From CAYMJK01 sp043101635 (GTDB taxonomy: Bacteria; Planctomycetota; Phycisphaerae; Phycisphaerales; UBA1924), in assembly GCA_043101635.1 (NCBI GenBank), contig JBICIE010000148.1:1-27571 (forward strand): 27,571 bases of DNA. The letters run 5' to 3'. Below the pieces are notes generated by a model. That model was not told the DNA's origin and made no database searches. It was given only the letters and a program-made list of their open reading frames with translations. The position numbers and the translations under genes were made by a program. Each line of letters opens with the position of its first letter. Position 1 is the first letter of the stretch. Below, piece after piece: positions 23,294-27,571 of the stretch.

Positions 23294-23947
23294 ATGGTCC
23301 GCACCGCTCTTGTCATCGCCTGCGCCGGGTCCTGTGCCGCCGGCCTCGCCCCGGGCAGCGCCACACCCGGCGGCGCGGAGACCGAGTCCGCCGCCGCGGC
23401 GCCGGCGCAGCGCGACGCCAGCGTCTTCGTCGTCGACCTGGCCCACTCAACCATCATCTACCGCATCCGCCATTTCGGCCTCGCCAACTTCTACGGGCGC
23501 ATTCTGGCGCCGGACGGCGAGTTCCGCCTCGACGAAGACGATCTCGGGAGCAGTTTCGTCAACATCATCATCGACATCAAGCGCATGGACGCCGGCAACG
23601 ATCAGCGCGACGCCTTCCTGCTCAGCCCGGACTTCTTCAACGTCCGCGAGTACCCGAAGGCCACCTTCAAGAGCAAGAGCGTGCGCAAGATTGCTGAAGG
23701 GGCCTACGAGGCCACGGGCGAATTCACGATGCGCGGTGTCACCAAGCCCCTCACGGTCAAGATCGAGCAGTTCGCGACCGGCGACTTTCCGGGCTTCGGC
23801 CACCGCGCCGGCTTCGAGACCACCTTCACCATCAAGCGAACGGACTTCGGCATGCAAGCCTACTTGAAGGATGGCACCCTCGGCGACGAGGTGCAGATCA
23901 CCGCCGCGATCCAGGGGTACGTCGACCCCGATGCAGAGGACAATTGA
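23294..23947 (+). CDS. YceI-like periplasmic protein
   Basis: 217 residues. N-terminal signal-like region (about 1-23, AGSCAAGLAPGSA). The YceI domain is at about 44-213: 'FVVDLAHSTIIYRIRHFGLA', 'NFYGRI', then 'VNIIIDIKRMDAGNDQRDAF', 'SPDFFNVREYPKATFKSKSV', 'TGEFTMRGVTKPLTVKIEQF' and 'GDEVQITAAIQGY'. This is a lipocalin-like barrel that binds long isoprenoid-type lipids. Full length. AAGGAGG just upstream of ATG 23294; a TACTAT box at about 23268 is a likely -10. The stop overlaps the TTG start of the next gene, so the pair is coupled. Confidence 0.92.
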   Translation: MVRTALVIACAGSCAAGLAPGSATPGGAETESAAAAPAQRDASVFVVDLAHSTIIYRIRHFGLANFYGRILAPDGEFRLDEDDLGSSFVNIIIDIKRMDAGNDQRDAFLLSPDFFNVREYPKATFKSKSVRKIAEGAYEATGEFTMRGVTKPLTVKIEQFATGDFPGFGHRAGFETTFTIKRTDFGMQAYLKDGTLGDEVQITAAIQGYVDPDAEDN

Positions 23948-24840
23948 CCGACACGACCCGCTACATCCTCTTTGCGGTCGCGATCCCGTTCGCCGCGTGC
24001 CTGGCGCTCGGCGCCCCGGCGCTGCTGGCCCGCAGCCGCGATGATGAGCGCCAGCGGTGGCGCTGGCTCATCGCCGTGGCCCTGGGCGCCGCCGCGGCCA
24101 TCGCGTTCGTCGGCATTACCGGCTTGCCCAGCGAGAAGTGGCAGAGCGTCATGTGGGCGCCGCTGTGCGCGATCCTTGCCGGGGTGCTGGCCGTGCGCAA
24201 CTGCAACTGCTGGCGCCTGCGCACGGCCGCCAGCCTCATCAGCGCCACGACGGCGCTGGCCATCTGGCCGGTCGTCGCCCAGGAGCCGATGTGGATCCGT
24301 CTGCTGGCGCCGGGCTGTGCGCTGGTCGGCTGCCTCGCGATCGCCACTGCCGCGGCCAGGCGAGCCAGCCCGCTCGTCGGCCTGCAACTCGGCGTCGCCA
24401 CCGCCGGCTGCGCTGCGGTGATCGGGATCTCCGGATCGGTCACGCTCGGCCTGCCGGTGGGCGCCATCGGGACGGGTCTGCTGGCCCTGACGCTGCTCAG
24501 TCTCGTCCGCCGGCGTCCGGCTGATCTGGCCGCGGCGCCGTTCGTGGTGATTCCGACGCTCGCCTGCGCGCTGGTGGTGCGCTGGCTGTACGCCTCCAGC
24601 GAGGGGGCGCCGATCCATCCCGCCGCCTTTGCCCTCGCGGGCAGCGCGACGCTCGGGCTGGCGCTGGCGACGCCGCTGCGGCGCGAGCCGTCCCGGCGCG
24701 CGCGCCTGGCGGGCGCCATCGCGGCGCTCGCCGTCACCATCGGGCTTACCGCCGGCGCCATCGGTCTGGCGCTGACGCCGCCCGATGGCGATACCGGCGA
24801 CGATCCCTACGCGGACATGTATCGGCAACTCGGGCCGTAG
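23944..24840 (+). CDS. Polytopic membrane protein of unknown function
   Basis: 298 residues from TTG 23944, overlapping the YceI stop (TTGA). About eight to nine hydrophobic helices spread evenly over the chain, joined by short Arg-rich loops (ARSRDDERQRWRW, VRRRPADL, LRREPSRRARL), and a polar C-terminus 'DGDTGDDPYADMYRQLGP'. No conserved transporter or enzyme motif recognised. Tight coupling to YceI suggests a shared envelope role. The start codon is unusual, but no better one lies nearby in frame. Confidence 0.7.
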   Translation: MTDTTRYILFAVAIPFAACLALGAPALLARSRDDERQRWRWLIAVALGAAAAIAFVGITGLPSEKWQSVMWAPLCAILAGVLAVRNCNCWRLRTAASLISATTALAIWPVVAQEPMWIRLLAPGCALVGCLAIATAAARRASPLVGLQLGVATAGCAAVIGISGSVTLGLPVGAIGTGLLALTLLSLVRRRPADLAAAPFVVIPTLACALVVRWLYASSEGAPIHPAAFALAGSATLGLALATPLRREPSRRARLAGAIAALAVTIGLTAGAIGLALTPPDGDTGDDPYADMYRQLGP

Positions 24841-24842
24841 CC

Positions 24843-25232
24843 TCATGGCGCCATGGGGTGCTTGTGGCCGCTGATGGCGCCGCCGCCGAGCATCGAGACC
24901 GCCACCGCGCACATGATCAGCGCGAAGGCGATGTAGTCCGCCGGGCGCGGCCGTTCGTGCAGCACCGTCAGCGTGAAGACCGAGAACACGATCAGCGTGA
25001 TCGCTTCCTGCAGCACCTTGAGCTGCGGCGCCGACAGCGGCCCGCCGTGGCCGATGTGCCCGAGCCGGTTGGCCGGAACCTGCAGCACGTACTCGGGCAG
25101 CGCAATCAGCCAACTGATGCCGATCGCCATCAGCAGCGGCCACGCCGGCCGCTTGAGGTGGTAGTACCACGCGAAGGTCATGAACGTGTTGCTGAGGGTG
25201 AGCAGGGCGCCGGTGAGCAGGATTCTCATCAT
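24843..25232 (-). CDS. DUF486 (DMT-superfamily) membrane protein
   Basis: 129 residues. Four transmembrane helices. The family signature is plain: 'LSNTFMTFAWYYHLKRPAWP', 'SWLIALPEYVLQVPANRLGH', 'LSAPQLKVLQEAITLIVFSV', then 'LHERPRPADYIAFALIMCAV'. This is a small EmrE-like half-transporter family of unknown substrate. The start overlaps the stop of the upstream gene (ATGA), making it the last gene of the sigma/FecR unit. It is convergent with the plus-strand membrane gene only 3 bases away, so the transcripts probably overlap. Confidence 0.9.
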   Translation of the reverse strand: MMRILLTGALLTLSNTFMTFAWYYHLKRPAWPLLMAIGISWLIALPEYVLQVPANRLGHIGHGGPLSAPQLKVLQEAITLIVFSVFTLTVLHERPRPADYIAFALIMCAVAVSMLGGGAISGHKHPMAP

Positions 25233-25747
25233 GGCCGGGAGGGTAGCGGGGATCGCCCCCCGGCCGGCGCTTGCGGGATGGACGCAAGCTCCGTAAGCGT
25301 GTGCTCGCGGTCGCCGGCGTCGGTAATGGACTGCGCCGCCTCGCGGGCGCGGCCCAGGTGCTGGTCCCGCAGCCGGTCATCGCCCGCGACGGCCGCCGCC
25401 CGGGCGATCGCCTCGTGCGCGAAGGCAAGGTCGAACCCACCGATCCCGTGCGCCTCGCACAGCGCAAGGCAGCGGCGGCCGTGCCCCAGCGCCGGCTCGC
25501 TGCGCCCCAGCGTGGCATACACCCGCGAGACCTGCCACTCGCCGCGGACCAGGTTGACCGGCCCGCCGACGCCCGGCCGGCTCCAGTGCCACAGCGAGGC
25601 GTGGGCCGCGTGCAGCATCTCGAAGTCTTCGTTTGCGGTGCGCCCGGACTTGTCCAGCAGCGCCCAGACGTGATTGAACAGGTTCACGCCCAGGCGGCGG
25701 TGCGTCGCGGCGTCCACGACGCCATCGGGGTCCTTCGGCGGGCTCAT
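25229..25747 (-). CDS. Conserved helical-repeat-like protein
   Basis: 172 residues, cytosolic, mostly helical. 'AATHRRLGVNLFNHVWALLD', 'MLHAAHASLWHW', 'VRGEWQVSRVYATLGRSEPA', then 'LGHGRRCLALCEAHGIGGFD' and 'LAFAHEAIARAAAVAGD'. The A-x-HA-S-x-xHW, RGEWQxSRVYxxLGR and GDxDLAFAYEA-like blocks belong to a conserved uncharacterised family resembling TPR. It starts 9 bases after the FecR-like gene and overlaps the DUF486 gene. A TAGAAT box that includes the FecR stop codon lies 5 bases before its ATG, so it may also be transcribed on its own. Confidence 0.78.
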   Translation of the reverse strand: MSPPKDPDGVVDAATHRRLGVNLFNHVWALLDKSGRTANEDFEMLHAAHASLWHWSRPGVGGPVNLVRGEWQVSRVYATLGRSEPALGHGRRCLALCEAHGIGGFDLAFAHEAIARAAAVAGDDRLRDQHLGRAREAAQSITDAGDREHTLTELASIPQAPAGGRSPLPSRP

Positions 25748-25752
25748 GGCCG

Positions 25753-25758
25753 ATTCTA
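25753..25758 (-). promoter_or_regulatory. TAGAAT -10 box at the FecR stop
   Basis: The TAG stop of the FecR-like gene is the first half of TAGAAT, followed by 5 bases and ATG 25747. Same hexamer and spacing as at 19741. Suggests an internal leaderless promoter. Confidence 0.4.
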
Positions 25759-26694
25759 ATACCAGTAGCGTTCCAGCGCAGCGCGGTACCGCCCGGCGGC
25801 CCCCGGTTCCAGCGCCACCAGGTCATCGCGCGCAATGCCCGGCGGGGCAGGCACGAGGACCAGGAGCCGGTCAACGATCGCCCCGCGCTCCGCTTCAGCG
25901 GCCTGTTCCAGCAGGCGCCACAACGTGATCGTGTCGGCGCGCCGGCTGACCATGAGCAGCGCCGGCAGCGAGGCCCTGTCGGCCTGCCCGGTCTCGATCC
26001 GCTCCAGCTCTGCCACCAGCGTCTCGGACGCATCGATCTTCCACGGGGCGCCCGGCCCGGATCCGGCCCGCACGGCGCAGCGGGTCCCGGCCGGAACCTC
26101 CACCGAAGCGCCCTGCCACTCCAGCGCCACTGTTCCCGACGTCACCTCCAGCAGCCCCACGCCGGCGTCATCGATCTCCAGCGTGTAGGCGCAGCCGAGA
26201 TCGACCGCGACGGCCCCCGGCGTCTCGACGAAGAACAGGCGCGGCGGGGCGATGATCAACGCCTCGATCCGTCCCCGGTCCATCGCGAGCCGGTGCCCGC
26301 TGCGCCTCGTCTCCAGCAGGCGCACTTCGGAGTCCGGCCCGATGCGCACGCTGCCGATGTCGCCGACGCGCAGCCGTGCGGCGGACGCCGCGTCCGTCGT
26401 GATGGTCTCGCCCTCGCGCAGCCTGCCGGCGCCGATCACCGGCGCGCCCTCGACCACCGGGGCCCCGGCCAGCGGCGTCACCCGCATCGCCGGCGCCCGG
26501 TCCCAGAGGCTCCAGCCGACCGCCGCGGCAAGCCCGATGCAGAACGCGGCAGCCAGCGCCGATCGCGGCACGCGCGGCCGGGGCGCGGGGAGACCGCCCC
26601 GGTGCCGCGCAGCGCCGAGCGCAGCTTCGAGCTGCGCGATGTCTGCATCCGCCGATCCCTCGCCCGTCCACAGGTAGTCGCGCTCGTGTGTCAT
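25756..26694 (-). CDS. FecR-domain membrane protein (anti-sigma-like)
   Basis: 312 residues from ATG 26694, overlapping the sigma stop (ATGA). A cytosolic N-terminus (1-45) is followed by one transmembrane helix at about 46-64. The FecR domain is at about 85-215: 'GRLREGETITTDAASAARLR', 'DSEVRLLETRRSGHRLAMDR', 'LFFVETPGAVAVDLGCAYTL', 'GVGLLEVTSGTVALEWQGAS'. A helical tail follows (about 240-312, ending RYRAALERYWY). In known systems FecR proteins transmit an outside signal to their ECF partner; no TonB receptor is nearby here. The upstream in-frame extension is not protein-like and overlaps the sigma gene. Confidence 0.87.
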   Translation of the reverse strand: MTHERDYLWTGEGSADADIAQLEAALGAARHRGGLPAPRPRVPRSALAAAFCIGLAAAVGWSLWDRAPAMRVTPLAGAPVVEGAPVIGAGRLREGETITTDAASAARLRVGDIGSVRIGPDSEVRLLETRRSGHRLAMDRGRIEALIIAPPRLFFVETPGAVAVDLGCAYTLEIDDAGVGLLEVTSGTVALEWQGASVEVPAGTRCAVRAGSGPGAPWKIDASETLVAELERIETGQADRASLPALLMVSRRADTITLWRLLEQAAEAERGAIVDRLLVLVPAPPGIARDDLVALEPGAAGRYRAALERYWY

Positions 26695-27293
26695 GAGGCG
26701 CCCTCCGCCCCGGTCCCGTCGATGCCGATGGCCTCGAGCTGCGCGCGCAGCAGTCCCATGCCCCGGTGCAGGTTCACGCGCACCGAACCGGGGGTCAGCC
26801 CGGTGCGCTCGGCGATCTCGGGCCCGCTCAGCCGCTCGACCAGTCGCAGCGTCAGCGTCTCGCGGTACGCCTCGGGAAGCTCGCGGATCATGCCCAGGAT
26901 GCGCGCGCACTGGTCGTCGGCGCCATCTCGAGATGCGGGCGCCTCGCGCCTGGCCCCGAGCCGTCGCAGGATGATGTCGCGCCGGGCTCTCTTGCGCAGC
27001 AGTGTCGCGGCACGGTTGCGGGCGATCTGGAGCGCCCAGGCCCCGAAGGCGCCATCGTCGCGCAGTTGACCCAGCCTCCGCATCGCCACCAGAAACACCT
27101 CCTGCGTCAGGTCGTCGGCGTCCGCCGGCTGCAGACGGGCCAGCAGCACGCCGTGCACAACCGGGGCGAAGCGCTGGTACAAGGCCGCCTGGGCGGCCCG
27201 GTCGCCGCGCCTGGCGCCGGCGACCATCGCGCCCACATCGGGCCCGGGGCCCGGCGGCTCGACCGGCGCGGCGGTCGCATTCGGCGCCCGCAA
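26691..27293 (-). CDS. ECF RNA polymerase sigma factor (FecR-partnered)
   Basis: About 200 residues. Region 2: 'AALYQRFAPVVHGVLLARLQ', 'DADDLTQEVFLVAMRRL', 'GAWALQIARNRAATLLRK'. Region 4: 'LPEAYRETLTLRLVERLSGP', 'EIAERTGLTPGSVRVNLHRG'. The start is uncertain. ATG 27392 overlaps the upstream gene by about 90 bases and is unlikely. TTG 27293 (LRAPNATAAP) has GAGGG just upstream and begins right after the neighbour's stop. ATG 27227 (MVAGARRGDR) would give 178 residues. Paired with the FecR-like protein by an ATGA overlap, so it is probably membrane-signal controlled. Confidence 0.88.
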   Translation of the reverse strand: MRAPNATAAPVEPPGPGPDVGAMVAGARRGDRAAQAALYQRFAPVVHGVLLARLQPADADDLTQEVFLVAMRRLGQLRDDGAFGAWALQIARNRAATLLRKRARRDIILRRLGARREAPASRDGADDQCARILGMIRELPEAYRETLTLRLVERLSGPEIAERTGLTPGSVRVNLHRGMGLLRAQLEAIGIDGTGAEGAS

Positions 27294-27300
27294 GGCGCCC

Positions 27301-27571
27301 TCAGCCGCCAGCCCGGCGGTAGTTCTCGCGATGGTGGTCAAGATTCGTCCCAAGCTCCTTGCGAAAGTACTCGATGTTGGCCGCCAGTGCACGATCCGTC
27401 TCTGCGGCCCGGCGAGCCTTCTTCATGTGCCCCTCGTAGACCGCCGGCGGCCCCTCCAGCGCCGTCACCAGTGCCGCGGCGAACTGCAACTGGCCATCCT
27501 CGGGCGCCAGCTCCACCGCGCGCGCAACCCAGGCGTATCCGGCGACCTTGTCCTTGACGCCAAGATCCCGC
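27301..27571 (-). CDS. C-terminal end of an unidentified protein (cut by window)
   Basis: The last 89-90 residues are visible and the start lies outside the window. The sequence is helical: 'DKVAGYAWVARAVELAPEDG', 'QLQFAAALVTALEGPP', 'YEGHMKKARRAAETDRALAA', ending 'YFRKELGTNLDHHRENYRRA'. The AWVARAVELAPEDGQLQFAAAL stretch reads like a TPR helix pair. It ends 7 bases before the likely TTG of the sigma gene, so it may head this operon. Confidence 0.65.
   Translation of the reverse strand, partial: RDLGVKDKVAGYAWVARAVELAPEDGQLQFAAALVTALEGPPAVYEGHMKKARRAAETDRALAANIEYFRKELGTNLDHHRENYRRAGG

Noticed and set aside
23860..25518. 552-codon minus-strand frame spanning three genes
   Set aside because: Runs antisense to the membrane gene at 23944 and out of frame through two recognised minus-strand genes; composition is Arg/Pro/Gln-rich.

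Overview
The window is very GC-rich, gene-dense bacterial DNA. It most likely comes from a planctomycete, and a Phycisphaerae-like lineage is my guess. The clues are three separate ECF sigma factor loci, two small membrane proteins with the 'YCLxC...CPECG' zinc ribbon typical of planctomycete proteins, and many starts with a TAnnnT box only 5-9 bases upstream. I see no rRNA, tRNA, CRISPR array or prophage.

Layout. 1-3432 (minus): an apparent operon of a secreted two-domain fasciclin protein, an ECF sigma factor, an RskA-type anti-sigma factor and an MgtC/DUF4010 membrane protein. 3637-3999 (plus): QueD. 3999-5701: a two-HTH DNA-binding protein surrounded by, and itself containing, copies of a modular palindromic repeat. 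5701-6462 (minus): HNH endonuclease. 6602-7320: an IS200/RAYT-like transposase gene with an in-frame amber codon between ~130-base inverted repeats. 7430-9256: an adenosylcobalamin-dependent acyl-CoA mutase whose two substrate-specifying residues look like isobutyryl-CoA mutase, not methylmalonyl-CoA mutase. 9386-10892: small cupin, membrane, DUF4242 and possible lipoprotein genes.

11093-13743 (plus) is a DGPF/YCII, alpha/beta hydrolase, DoxX-like, ECF42-type sigma cluster. The sigma gene is broken by an internal deletion plus frameshift. 13830-17212 holds a DUF1801 protein with a histone-H1-like tail, an ABM monooxygenase, a two-domain NTF2-like lipoprotein, small membrane proteins and an uncharacterised protein. 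17420-19728 is a divergent pair, a secreted HExxH metallopeptidase and an alpha/beta hydrolase.

19741-20694 is a PIN-domain toxin-antitoxin-like module. It lies between two identical 76-base copies of the hydrolase's catalytic-His segment, the second fused into a chimeric ORF. 20747-22506 (minus): a sugar-nucleotide epimerase with a coupled small gene, and a small secreted protein ending in a clear terminator. 22838-24840 (plus): zinc-ribbon membrane protein, YceI and a polytopic membrane protein. 24843-27571 (minus): an ECF sigma/FecR operon followed by a helical-repeat-like protein and a DUF486 transporter-like protein.

The most unusual content is the modular hairpin repeat family with compensatory stem changes, including one copy read in frame inside a protein, and the toxin-antitoxin-like module inserted beside a duplicated hydrolase end.
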